From contig NZ_WUTW01000007.1 of assembly GCF_009831215.1 (NCBI RefSeq), positions 186,001 to 250,000 of the forward strand: DNA of 64,000 bases, given 5' to 3'. The stretch's first letter is position 1, and each line of letters starts with the position of its first letter. Both the position numbers and the translations under genes were made by a program. Positions 1-7,506 of this stretch are shown piece after piece. The notes under the pieces are model-generated. The model had not been told where the DNA came from. It did not search any database and was given only the letters and a program-made list of their open reading frames with translations. Source of the DNA: Actinomadura rayongensis. GTDB lineage: Bacteria; Actinomycetota; Actinomycetes; Streptosporangiales; Streptosporangiaceae.

Positions 1-92
1 TCAGCGTTCACCAACCACCGCAGGTCCGTCCACTGTCCTTCCGCCCCCGCCGAATCCAATGCCGAAGAAGCCCTACGAACGTCGTCGCTCAC
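1..92 (-). CDS. N-terminal fragment of an unidentified protein, running off the left edge
   Basis: An open frame starts at a GTG (complement of 90-92) and runs without a stop to the window edge, about 30 codons, beginning VSDDVRRASSALDSAG. An in-frame stop lies about 60 bases upstream, so the GTG is the only usual start codon available. No clear Shine-Dalgarno sequence precedes it and codon third positions are less GC-rich than in the core genes. No family can be named from so short a piece. Confidence 0.3.
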   Translation of the reverse strand, partial: MSDDVRRASSALDSAGAEGQWTDLRWLVNA

Positions 93-137
93 GACCGAAA
101 CACTAACGATTAAGTCGGACAGATCCGTCAGCCCGAA

Positions 138-362
138 TCAAGTCGCGCAACCGATAAGCCGTCCACCGCAGTGGATACCTTCCTCACTTCGGGTGCGGGC
201 GCGCTCTTTGCGCCCGGCGACCATGCCACCCCGATGTCGCGTGGAGCTGGCGCGGCATCTCCGAGGACACGTTGCGGTCCCCGTCCGCCGGTCAGGGCGG
301 GCGCCTCCGGTGGAGTGTTCTTCAGCAGTAGGCAGAAGCTCCTCTTTGTGAGCGGCCGTCAT
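138..362 (-). CDS. Small hypothetical protein, 74 aa
   Basis: The ATG overlaps the stop of the truncated regulator upstream as ATGA, the arrangement of a translationally coupled gene. The product is basic and Arg/Thr-rich in its middle (residues about 17-45) with no recognisable domain. Part of it, around TGGARPDRRT, is encoded by the palindromic repeat at 281-313; the related copy at 1441-1472 would encode TGGARPHRRT on the same strand. It could be a real small protein or an open frame created by the repeat. Confidence 0.3.
   Translation of the reverse strand: MTAAHKEELLPTAEEHSTGGARPDRRTGTATCPRRCRASSTRHRGGMVAGRKERARTRSEEGIHCGGRLIGCAT
281..313. repeat. Palindromic repeat element, copy 1
   Basis: The copy is built as CCGCCGGT, a GGGCGGGCG core, then CCGGTGG, so the ends are near inverted repeats. 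The 40 bases to its left also match the left flank of copy 3 imperfectly (GTGGAGCTGG against GTGGACTGGA), so the homologous block is about 70 bp long. Confidence 0.55.
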
Positions 363-1399
363 TCCAGCCGCCCGGAGTCAGGGTTGGCGGCCCTCGTCCG
401 TCCGCGTTGAGCCTCTAGGACTGCGGCGACGGCCGGGACGTCGCGGTGGCGGGCCAGGCGGGCTGCGACGACGCGTGCACGGACGGCCGTGCGTTCGCTG
501 GCGATCTCGCTGGACAGTTCCAGCATCCGTGCCGCTACCGTGGCCGCTTCTTCGATCTCGTTCGCGTCAGCTAGGGCGATGGCGAGCCACGACATGTACA
601 GCGCGACCTCACGGGCGTGAGTGGCTTCGTAGGTTTCCAGGACTTCCACGAGGAGTGGGATCGCCCTTAGCGGGCGGTGTAGTTCGGTGTAGACACGGGC
701 TTCCATGATGCGGAGTTCGTCCGCGTTCACCCAGTAGAGGTAGTCCGGGTCATCGTTGGCCGGGCCGGCTGCGGCGAGCGCGTCGCCCGCCTCGCCGAGC
801 GCGCGTTGCGCAGCCTCTGCGTCCCCGGTGCGAGCATGTGCCCAGGCGAGTCGGTCCCGGGCCAGCGCCCGCGCGCGTGGCATGCCGGAGGATTCGGCCA
901 CCGAGACCGACGCGAGGGCCGCTTTAACGCCGTCCGCGGGGTCGCCGACGTTGGTGATCTGGTACGCGAGCGATCCGACGAGGTGAGACTCCAGCGCGGG
1001 GTCGCGGGCCTCGCGTGCTGCGTCCGCGCCGAGCCGGTAGGCCCCTTCCGCCCGTCGGTACTCACCCGCGTCGCTCGCCACCCAGCCCGCGATCTGCGCG
1101 AACTCGCCGACGGCGCTGAGAATCCCACGCCCGACAGCGGCGTTGTGCAAGGTTTCGCGCTGCGTGTGGAGCGCCGCGTCGAGCGCGCGGAAGGCGGGCA
1201 CGAGCAGGTCGTGTCCGGCCAGGATGTCGTCGGCAAGCCGGAGCTGATGCACCTGCGTTTGCAGGTCAGCGACGAGTCTGCGCCCGACATGTCTGCCGAC
1301 GGCCGACGCGGCACCGCCGGGCTGATCCAGCGAATCGATGCCGACGACGCTATAAGACGGAGGCGTCACTCGCCGGTGAAGGCGGGCGCGACAGGGCAC
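359..1399 (-). pseudogene. XRE/TPR transcriptional regulator lacking its HTH domain
   Basis: The 346-residue frame carries the helical TPR-like C-terminal region of actinobacterial XRE regulators (for example GEFAQIAGWVASDAGEY and SLAYQITNVGDPADG, residues about 95-160). Proteins of this family normally begin with a helix-turn-helix of about 60-80 residues; here it is absent. The first dozen residues (PCRARLHRR) are encoded by a repeat copy and do not look like the family. The likely history is loss of the 5' end by recombination at the repeats. It might still be expressed as a DNA-binding-deficient remnant, but pseudogene is the safer call. Confidence 0.6.
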
Positions 1400-1404
1400 G
1401 GTGG
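1371..1404. repeat. Palindromic repeat element, diverged copy 2
   Basis: CGCCGGTGAAGGCGGGCGCG followed by CACGGTGG, a diverged version of the elements at 281-313 and 1441-1472. It spans the apparent 5' end of the truncated regulator. Confidence 0.45.
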
Positions 1405-1440
1405 ACTGGAGCGCGCAGACCTCCCGAGCATGGCGATCCT

Positions 1441-1472
1441 CGTCCGCCGGTGAGGGCGGGCGCCACCGGTGG
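1441..1472. repeat. Palindromic repeat element, copy 3
   Basis: Closest match to copy 1: CGTCCGCCGGT, AGGGCGGGCG, CCACCGGTGG. CCGCCGGTG and CACCGGTGG are inverted repeats with one mismatch. Copies 1 and 3 are directly oriented and flank the truncated regulator. Confidence 0.55.
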
Positions 1473-1734
1473 CTGCGGTGGTGGACGGCCTCCGGGGTGC
1501 GCTCTCCGACGATACTTGCGGTGGTGACAGTTGGGGGCGCGGATGGGATGGCTCACCGCGGACTGGCCAGTGGTGGGGTTGCACGGTGTTGTGCGGGGTG
1601 GGCGTGTTGCATTCCGTGGAGCTTCTGGGCGTTGAGGGTTTGCGCGCCGGCGATGGGAGAGTGTGGTTTATGGGTATTTTTGCGGTCGTTTGGATGCCCC
1701 GCCGATAGGGGATTTTGGTCTCTACGATGGGGGC
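1473..1734. other. Intergenic region before the intact XRE regulator
   Basis: About 260 bases with no convincing gene. GC content falls toward the right, in the T-rich stretch around 1665-1720, as expected of a promoter. A TACGAT hexamer at 1723-1728 ends six bases before the ATG at 1735, the spacing of leaderless actinobacterial transcripts, although a GGGGG run between them could also act as a weak ribosome binding site. Confidence 0.4.
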
Positions 1735-2904
1735 ATGAGCATGCCCAACCTTGCGGACCGGTTGCGTTCCATTCGCAAGCGGCGGGGGTTCACCCAGCGT
1801 GAGCTTGCTGCCGCTTCTGGCGTATCCCTGTCGCTGATTCGGAAGATCGAGCAGGCTGAGCGGGAGGACACCCGGCTTGAGACGCTTCGCAAGCTTGCCG
1901 CTGCCTTGCATGTTCACACGTCGGACTTGATCGAAGCGCCGTCCGGCGAACCTGGTGAGGGCGGGGACTCGAATCAGTGGGAGCCCCTACAGAAAGCGCT
2001 GCAAGGGTTGCATGGGGAGGCGCCTGCTGAGCCGCCTACTGTGGCGGGTGTGTCGGCGGCTCTGTCTGCGCTCATGCCCTTGTTTTCGACCGACCAATAC
2101 TCCCGACTTGCCGTTGCGCTTCCTCCTCTCTTGCGGGACGCCGACGAGCTTGGAGCGGATGAGCGGGCCCTTCGCGCCCGGCTCCTGCATCATGTGGGCT
2201 GGCTGCTCACCCAGACCCGGCAGTTCGATGCGGCGGACGTCGCGCTCAGCCGCGCGTTGGACGAGGCGTCCGATCGCTTGGACGCGGCTGCAACGGTCAA
2301 CACGTTGGCATGGCTGCGGATGCGGCAGGGAGATCTCGCGGGCACCATCGCGCTGGCGAGCACGTGGGCGGACGAGGTCGAACCCCGCATATCGCGGGCG
2401 ACGATGGCCGAGTTGTCCGCATGGGGCTGGCTGCTCGTCCGGTTGTCCACGGCGGCGGTCAGGAACGCCCAGCCCGGCGACGCCGAGGATGCCATCCGGC
2501 TTGCGCGGACGGCGGCGGTCGCCATGGGCGGCGAATACTCTCCACCACGCGACTTCCTTCGGGCGTTCGGGCCGCTGACGGTCGCCATGAAGCGCGCCGA
2601 GAACGCGATGGTCGAGGAACGGCCCGACCGTGTCCTCGCGCTGTCGGGCGCGATTCCGCTCGATGACCTCCGGCCGACGTCGAACAACCGGAATCGGCAC
2701 TTGCTGGATGTCGCGCACGCTCGCGTCAAGCTGCGCCAGCACGCAGAAGCGTTCGATGTGTTGCGGCGTGTCCAGTCCGATGCGCCCGAGTGGATTACGA
2801 CACAGCGCTACGCGCGGGACATTTTTGGACAGATAATTTCCCGGCGACGGACACTGACGTCCGATATGCGTGAGATGGCAGCTTCCATCCGGTTGGAGTA
2901 TTAG
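1735..2904 (+). CDS. XRE-family transcriptional regulator with TPR-like domain
   Basis: The 389-residue protein has an N-terminal lambda-repressor-type helix-turn-helix (residues about 5-62; GFTQRELAAASGVSLSLIRKIE is the core) that should bind DNA as a dimer, followed by about 300 residues of helical repeats typical of actinobacterial regulators that sense a peptide or small ligand. The frame is open further upstream, but the ATG at 1735 directly precedes MSMPNLADRLRSIRKRRG, where family members begin. It is the intact counterpart of the truncated regulator on the opposite strand; the two C-terminal halves are not close copies. Its target is unknown. Confidence 0.85.
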   Translation: MSMPNLADRLRSIRKRRGFTQRELAAASGVSLSLIRKIEQAEREDTRLETLRKLAAALHVHTSDLIEAPSGEPGEGGDSNQWEPLQKALQGLHGEAPAEPPTVAGVSAALSALMPLFSTDQYSRLAVALPPLLRDADELGADERALRARLLHHVGWLLTQTRQFDAADVALSRALDEASDRLDAAATVNTLAWLRMRQGDLAGTIALASTWADEVEPRISRATMAELSAWGWLLVRLSTAAVRNAQPGDAEDAIRLARTAAVAMGGEYSPPRDFLRAFGPLTVAMKRAENAMVEERPDRVLALSGAIPLDDLRPTSNNRNRHLLDVAHARVKLRQHAEAFDVLRRVQSDAPEWITTQRYARDIFGQIISRRRTLTSDMREMAASIRLEY

Positions 2905-2927
2905 GTCCATTTGCCGCGATTCGCTGT

Positions 2928-2959
2928 GGCACTTCCGGCGAAGCGCACTGCGAAGTGCC
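2928..2959. terminator. Hairpin downstream of the XRE regulator
   Basis: Perfect inverted repeat GGCACTTC (2928-2935) and GAAGTGCC (2952-2959) with a 16-base loop, 23 bases after the stop codon. There is no T-run directly behind it, so it is either a weak terminator or a regulatory palindrome for the next gene. Confidence 0.4.
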
Positions 2960-3088
2960 GCAGACACCAGATCGTGCGCCGCTTTAACTTTTCCAACCAT
3001 GACGCCGACGGTTGGGAGGAGTTTTGATCAGGTGTGAGATCACCAGAGTGTCTTATACCGCTATTAGCGCATTGCTCGGCGGTGTGCG

Positions 3089-3355
3089 GTGAACGATCGC
3101 GAAAAGCGTTCGGAGTTCGTGCGGATCGATCATCGTGAGCCGCTTCCCGGGTACCGCGAGCCCGAGGGCCGGTGGCTGCAGCCTTACATCACGCTCGACG
3201 GGACCTGGAAGTGCTGCCTGCGGCGTCCGCTGACGCATGAGCAGGAGCGGGCTGGGCTGCTGTACGTCCTCGTCGCGCTGGACCTTCCGCGGCTCAAAGC
3301 GCTGATGGAGCACGAGGACGACAAAGCCGCCCGGCTGGCCGGAGAGACCAGATGA
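3089..3355 (+). CDS. Small hypothetical protein, 88 aa
   Basis: A GTG-started frame whose product is charged, with a central GRWLQPYITLDGTWKCCLRRP segment and a helical C-terminus (EQERAGLLYVLVALDLPRLKALME). It overlaps the next small frame as ATGA, which supports translation of both. No signal peptide or membrane segment is visible and no family is recognised. Its place between two regulators suggests an accessory locus. The intergenic 2960-3088 contains a GGTG-N6-CACC palindrome near 3034 that could be its operator. Confidence 0.5.
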   Translation: MNDREKRSEFVRIDHREPLPGYREPEGRWLQPYITLDGTWKCCLRRPLTHEQERAGLLYVLVALDLPRLKALMEHEDDKAARLAGETR

Positions 3356-3543
3356 CGCCGTCCGGGCCGGGCCACGGATGCACGGTCTGGTGTTTCTACT
3401 GGCCGTGGACCTGCCCCGACGTCACCAGCCCCACAACGGCCCCGGCGGACGAACACCAGGCCGACGAACAGCAAGCCTACGAAAAGCAGGCGGAGGGCGG
3501 ACCGGTCGGGGAGGGCGGTCCGCCACACGCCACCGTCCGGTAA
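3352..3543 (+). CDS. Small hypothetical protein, 63 aa, Cys/Trp-rich N-terminus
   Basis: It starts at the ATGA overlap with the preceding frame. The N-terminal 22 residues are unusual (GCTVWCFYWPWTCP, three Cys and three Trp), followed by an acidic, Gln-rich tail with a loose repeat (ADEHQADEQQAYEKQA). The first half might be a membrane-associated or metal-binding segment and the second looks disordered. No family is recognised; translational coupling is the main evidence that it is real. Confidence 0.4.
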   Translation: MTPSGPGHGCTVWCFYWPWTCPDVTSPTTAPADEHQADEQQAYEKQAEGGPVGEGGPPHATVR

Positions 3544-3590
3544 GACACCCGAAAACAGAAACCGAGACCGAGAACCGGAAACCCATCACC

Positions 3591-3938
3591 ATGACCAACA
3601 AGCCCGAAGAACCCCAGCAGCCGACCCTCTACACCCCGGCCGAAGTCGCGAACTTCTTCCGCGTCGACCCCAAGACCGTCACCCGCTGGGCCAGGACCGG
3701 AACGCTCAACCCGGTCACCCTGCCGTCGGGGCACCGCCGCTACCCCGCCGCCGAGATCCACCGCCTTCTCCAGGTCGGCAACGCCCCGGGTCCCGACGGC
3801 CTGCCCGCCGACGACGGCGCCGACGTCGCGCCCGCCTCCAACCCGCGCGCCAACGCCATCCTCAACGCCGTCATCCGCGACTACTTCGACGGCGACGCCA
3901 CCGCCCTCATCAGGGCCGTACGCGACGGGCTCGGCTGA
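3591..3938 (+). CDS. BldC-like MerR-type helix-turn-helix protein
   Basis: A 115-residue protein with an N-terminal winged HTH (residues about 12-58: LYTPAEVANFFRVDPKTVTR then GHRRYPAAEIHRLL), the form seen in BldC and phage excisionases, and a C-terminal helical tail ending in a conserved-looking DYFDGDATALIRAVRDGLG. The frame is open upstream, but the ATG at 3591 is the first start that gives a BldC-like N-terminus. There is no strong ribosome binding site. It probably binds DNA as an architectural regulator; whether it acts on the neighbouring accessory genes is unknown. Confidence 0.75.
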   Translation: MTNKPEEPQQPTLYTPAEVANFFRVDPKTVTRWARTGTLNPVTLPSGHRRYPAAEIHRLLQVGNAPGPDGLPADDGADVAPASNPRANAILNAVIRDYFDGDATALIRAVRDGLG

Positions 3939-3956
3939 CCGGCCACAAACACCAAA

Positions 3957-3989
3957 GGGCCCGGCATCCCGAGGGGGGATGCCGGGCCC
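3957..3989. terminator. Bidirectional terminator between the BldC-like gene and tyrS
   Basis: A perfect 14-bp stem, GGGCCCGGCATCCC (3957-3970) with its complement at 3976-3989 and a 5-base loop, lies between two convergent stop codons. It marks the border between the accessory region and the core block. Confidence 0.85.
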
Positions 3990-3999
3990 GTTCGTTCGA

Positions 4000-5274
4000 T
4001 CAGGCTCCGGTTACCTCTACGCCGCCGATGTTGCGCTTGCCTCGGCGCAGCACCAGGTAGCGGCCGTGGAGGAGGTCGGACGTGGACGGTACCGCGTCCT
4101 CCGACTCGACCTTCACGTTGTTCACGTAGGCGCCGCCCTGGGCGATTGCTCGGCGGGCTTCCGACTTGCTCTTGCACAGGCCTGAGGCGGCCAGCAGGTC
4201 GGCTACCGACGGTAGGGCGTCGGGGGTGACCTCGGTGCGCGGGACTTCGGCCAAGGCCGAGCGCAGAGTTCGCTCGTCCAGGTCGGTCAGCGAACCCTGG
4301 CCGAAGAGGGCGCGGGACGCGGCCGTCACGCGGGACGTTTCGTCGGCGCCGTGGACGAGCGTCGTCATCTCGTCCGCCAGAGCGCGTTGCGGCAGGCGGA
4401 GCGCGGGACGGTCCGCGCCCTCCTTCAGCAGCGCCTCGATCTCCTCGCGGGAGCGGAACGAGAAGACCTTGAGGAACTTCTCCACGTCCCGGTCGTCGGC
4501 GTTGATCCAGAACTGGTAGAACGCGTACGGCGACGTCAGCTCGGGGTCCAGCCAGTACGTCTCGCCTCCGGCGGTCTTGCCGAACTTGGTGCCGTCCGCC
4601 TTGGTGAGCAGGGGGGTCGTCAGCGCGTGGGCCACGCCGCCCTCGGCGCGGCGGATCAGGTCCACGCCCGCCGTCAGGTTGCCCCACTGGTCGCTGCCGC
4701 CGGTCTGCAGCACGCAGCCGTACCGGCGGTACAGCTCCAGGAAGTCCATCGACTGCAGCAGGACGTAGCTGAACTCGGTGTAGCTGATGCCGGTCGTGTC
4801 CAGGCGGGCCTTGACGGTCTCGCGCGCGAGCATCCGGTTCACCGGGAAGTGCTTGCCGATGTCGCGCAGGAACTCGATCACCGACATCGGGCCGGTCCAG
4901 TCCAGGTTGCTGACCATCCGCGCGGCGTGCGGGCCGTCGAAGTCCAAGAACCTCGACACCTGGCCGCGGATGCGCTCCACCCAGCCGGCGACGGTCTCCG
5001 TCGAGTTCAGCACGCGCTCGGCGCTCTTGCCGCTCGGGTCCCCGATCAGGCCGGTCGCACCGCCCACCAACCCGATCGGACGGTGGCCGGCGAGCTGGAA
5101 ACGCCGCAGCGTCAGGATCTGCAGCAGGTTTCCCACGTGCAGCGACGGCGCCGTCGGGTCGAAACCGCAATAGAGCGTGACCGGCCCCGCGGCGAGCAGC
5201 GCCCGCAGTTCACTCGTATCGGTGGACTGCGCGATCAGATCGCGCCACGCGAGATCGTCGAGGATGTCGGTCAC
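4000..5274 (-). CDS. tyrS: Tyrosyl-tRNA synthetase
   Basis: Cytoplasmic class I synthetase that charges tRNA-Tyr. The 424 residues match the usual bacterial length. The HIGH-type motif reads HVGN (residues 46-49), the KMSKS-type loop is KFGKT (about 228-232), and the C-terminal 75 residues form an S4 RNA-binding domain (LCKSKSEARRAIAQGGAYVN). It starts at a GTG (MTDILDDLAWR). The gene follows the glycosylase gene after about 60 bases that contain two palindromes and a TATTCG sequence that could serve as a -10 element. Confidence 0.97.
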   Translation of the reverse strand: MTDILDDLAWRDLIAQSTDTSELRALLAAGPVTLYCGFDPTAPSLHVGNLLQILTLRRFQLAGHRPIGLVGGATGLIGDPSGKSAERVLNSTETVAGWVERIRGQVSRFLDFDGPHAARMVSNLDWTGPMSVIEFLRDIGKHFPVNRMLARETVKARLDTTGISYTEFSYVLLQSMDFLELYRRYGCVLQTGGSDQWGNLTAGVDLIRRAEGGVAHALTTPLLTKADGTKFGKTAGGETYWLDPELTSPYAFYQFWINADDRDVEKFLKVFSFRSREEIEALLKEGADRPALRLPQRALADEMTTLVHGADETSRVTAASRALFGQGSLTDLDERTLRSALAEVPRTEVTPDALPSVADLLAASGLCKSKSEARRAIAQGGAYVNNVKVESEDAVPSTSDLLHGRYLVLRRGKRNIGGVEVTGA

Positions 5275-5302
5275 GTCGGTTCTCTTCTCCGGATCGAATA
5301 GG

Positions 5303-5334
5303 GGACGCGTCCAGCATGGCGGCCGGACGCGTCT
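5303..5334. promoter_or_regulatory. Paired GGACGCGTC palindromes upstream of tyrS
   Basis: GGACGCGTCC at 5303-5312 and GGACGCGTCT at 5325-5334 begin exactly 22 bp apart, about two helical turns, 29-60 bases upstream of the tyrS start. Such spacing is typical of a site for a dimeric regulator bound twice. It could instead be a fortuitous inverted repeat or the hairpin of a short terminator for the gene upstream. Confidence 0.35.
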
Positions 5335-5979
5335 TCACGGTACCGAGTTTCCCGCCGCGCCCGGACGGCGGACGCGGCGGCGCGGGACGTGGGCGCGGTA
5401 CGGCGAGACGTACGGGTCGTCCTCGATCCAGAACCGCCACGGCACGTCCTTGGCGCTCGACACCCCGACCCGAGGCCCGCGAAGCACCGACGCGGGCTCC
5501 GAAGCGCCGGACGAGACCCGCAGCGGCCCACCCGAGCAGACGTCCAGCCCGTTGTGCTCCCGGACGATCCCGAGCGCCTGGCACAACCGCGCCGGCCCCC
5601 GCGCCAGGTCCCGCTCGGACGACCGCAGCCGCCGCGCCGCAGCCGTCTCCGCCCCCGAAACCACCTCACCGGCCCGCAGCAGCACCGCCGACGCCGTCCC
5701 GGACGGCCCGCACACCAGGTTCACGCAGAAGTGCATCCCGTACGTGAAGTACACGTAGGCGTGACCCGGAGGCCCGAACATCACCTCGACGCGCGGCGTC
5801 CGCCCCCGGTAGGCGTGCGACGCGGGGTCCAGCGGCCCCGCGTACGCCTCGGTCTCGGTGATGCGGACGGCGACCGTCCCGGCAGGCGTGTCGTGCGTGA
5901 GGACGCGCCCCAGAAGATCGGGCGCGACCTCCTCCACCGGACGGTCGAAGAACGCCCGCGGCAGCGGATCCCCGATCAT
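5335..5979 (-). CDS. 3-methyladenine DNA glycosylase (AAG/MPG type)
   Basis: Base-excision-repair enzyme that removes alkylated purines. The 214-residue protein carries the AAG fold signatures: LLGRVLTHDTPAGTVAVRI (residues about 22-40), the ETEAYAG segment with the catalytic Glu, SHAYRGRTPR, and VYFTYGMHFCVNLV. Its ATG overlaps the argH stop (ATGA), so it is probably translated with the arginine operon. The last 20 residues are a basic tail beyond the usual domain. Confidence 0.92.
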   Translation of the reverse strand: MIGDPLPRAFFDRPVEEVAPDLLGRVLTHDTPAGTVAVRITETEAYAGPLDPASHAYRGRTPRVEVMFGPPGHAYVYFTYGMHFCVNLVCGPSGTASAVLLRAGEVVSGAETAAARRLRSSERDLARGPARLCQALGIVREHNGLDVCSGGPLRVSSGASEPASVLRGPRVGVSSAKDVPWRFWIEDDPYVSPYRAHVPRRRVRRPGAAGNSVP

Positions 5980-7400
5980 CGCCCGTCGTCGGAACCGGTG
6001 GCCCAGGCCGCGTGCTCGTCCACCTGACCGCGCAGAGCCGCGAGCTGCTCGCGGACGCGGTCGGGCGCCGTCCCCCCATACGCCTTGCGGGACGCCAGCG
6101 CCCCCGCCACGTTCAGGACCTCCCGGACGTCCGGCGTCAGATGCGGCGACACCTTCGCCAGCTCGTCATCGGTGAGGTCGCCGAAGTCCTTGTCGTTGAC
6201 CTGGCACCACACGACGAGGTGGCCGACGACCTCGTGCGCGTCCCGGAACGCCACCCCGCGCCGGACGAGCAGCTCGGCGAGGTCGGTCGCGAGCGCGAAC
6301 CCCTCGGGCGCCAGCGCCTCCAGCCGCTCGGTGTTGACCCGCATCGTCGCGATCAGCCCGGACATCGCGGGCAGGACGAGCAGCAGCGTCTCGACGGCGT
6401 CGAACGCGCCCTCCTTGTCCTCCTGGAGGTCCCGGTTGTAGGTGAGCGGCAGGCCCTTCAGCGTGGTGAGCAGCCCGACGAGGTGGCCGATGAGCCGCCC
6501 CGCCTTGCCGCGCGCCAGCTCGGCGACGTCGGGGTTCTTCTTCTGCGGCATGATCGACGACCCGGTGGCGTAGGTGTCGTCCATCTCGATCCAGCGGAAC
6601 TCCTGCGAGGCCCACAGGACGATCTCCTCGCCCAGCCGCGACAGGTGCACGCCGATCAGAGCCGCCGCGAACAGGAACTCCGCGACGAAGTCCCGGTCCG
6701 AGACGGCGTCCATCGAGTTCGGCGCGGCGGCGTCGAAGCCGAGTTCGGCGGCGGTGGCCTGCGGGTCCAGCGGCAGCGACGACCCGGCGAGCGCGCCGGA
6801 GCCGAGCGGGGACACCGACGCGCGGCGGTCCCAGTCGCGCAGCCGGTCGATGTCGCGGGTGATCGGCTGGACGTGCGCGAGGAGCTGGTGGGAGAACAGC
6901 ACCGGCTGCGCGTGCTGGAGGTGCGTCATGCCGGGCGCGGCGACGCCGAGGTTGTGCTCGGCCTGCGCGATCAGCGCGGTCTCCAGCTCGACCAGGCGCG
7001 ACACGATCTGGCGGGCGTGGTCGCGCAGGTAGAGGCGCAGGTCGGTGGCGACCTGGTCGTTGCGGCTGCGGCCCGCGCGGAGCTTGCCGCCGAGGTGGCC
7101 GAGGCGTTCCAGCAGGCCCCGCTCCAGCGCGGTGTGGACGTCCTCGTCGGCGACGGTGGGACGGAACTCGCCCGCGCGGCAGGCGGCCTCCAGGTCGTCC
7201 AGGGCGCCGAGCATGCGGGCCAGCTCGTCGTCGGTGAGCAGCCCCGCCCGGTTGAGCACGCGGGCGTGCGCGCGCGAGCCCAGCAGGTCGTAGGGGGCGA
7301 GCCGCCAGTCGAACTGGACGCTCACCGAGAGCCGCGCGAGCGCGTCCGACGGGCCGCCCTCGAAACGGCCGCCCCACAGGCGCGTCGGTGCCTTGGTCAC
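5976..7400 (-). CDS. argH: Argininosuccinate lyase
   Basis: Last step of arginine synthesis, argininosuccinate to arginine and fumarate. The fumarase-superfamily signature GSSIMPQKKNPD is present (residues about 280-291), along with the SRNDQVATD segment. I place the start at the GTG at 7400, preceded six bases upstream by AGAGGA; the frame extends nine codons further, but those residues are not family-like. The gene is separated from argG by about 105 bases holding a terminator, so it may have partly independent expression. Confidence 0.95.
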   Translation of the reverse strand: MTKAPTRLWGGRFEGGPSDALARLSVSVQFDWRLAPYDLLGSRAHARVLNRAGLLTDDELARMLGALDDLEAACRAGEFRPTVADEDVHTALERGLLERLGHLGGKLRAGRSRNDQVATDLRLYLRDHARQIVSRLVELETALIAQAEHNLGVAAPGMTHLQHAQPVLFSHQLLAHVQPITRDIDRLRDWDRRASVSPLGSGALAGSSLPLDPQATAAELGFDAAAPNSMDAVSDRDFVAEFLFAAALIGVHLSRLGEEIVLWASQEFRWIEMDDTYATGSSIMPQKKNPDVAELARGKAGRLIGHLVGLLTTLKGLPLTYNRDLQEDKEGAFDAVETLLLVLPAMSGLIATMRVNTERLEALAPEGFALATDLAELLVRRGVAFRDAHEVVGHLVVWCQVNDKDFGDLTDDELAKVSPHLTPDVREVLNVAGALASRKAYGGTAPDRVREQLAALRGQVDEHAAWATGSDDGR

Positions 7401-7467
7401 GAAAATCCTCTTCCCAGGTTCGTACATGTTCCCCCGCAGGGCTTACACCCCCGCGGTGCGGTTGCGC

Positions 7468-7498
7468 AAAACCGGGCGCCGCCGGACGCGGCGCCCGG
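7468..7498 (-). terminator. Intrinsic terminator after argG
   Basis: On the minus strand an 11-bp perfect stem (complement of 7488-7498 with 7472-7482, loop CGGAC) is followed directly by TTTT (7468-7471). It sits eight bases after the argG stop and 70 bases before the argH start. Confidence 0.7.
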
Positions 7499-7506
7499 CG
7501 GCGCGG

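Noticed and set aside
3378..3590. Longer start for the BldC-like protein
   Set aside because: The upstream part of the frame overlaps the 63-residue ORF, is Arg/Pro low complexity and is absent from the family.
1..3950. Integrated mobile element
   Set aside because: No integrase, transposase, tRNA or direct-repeat attachment site is visible; the stretch is described only as accessory-like.
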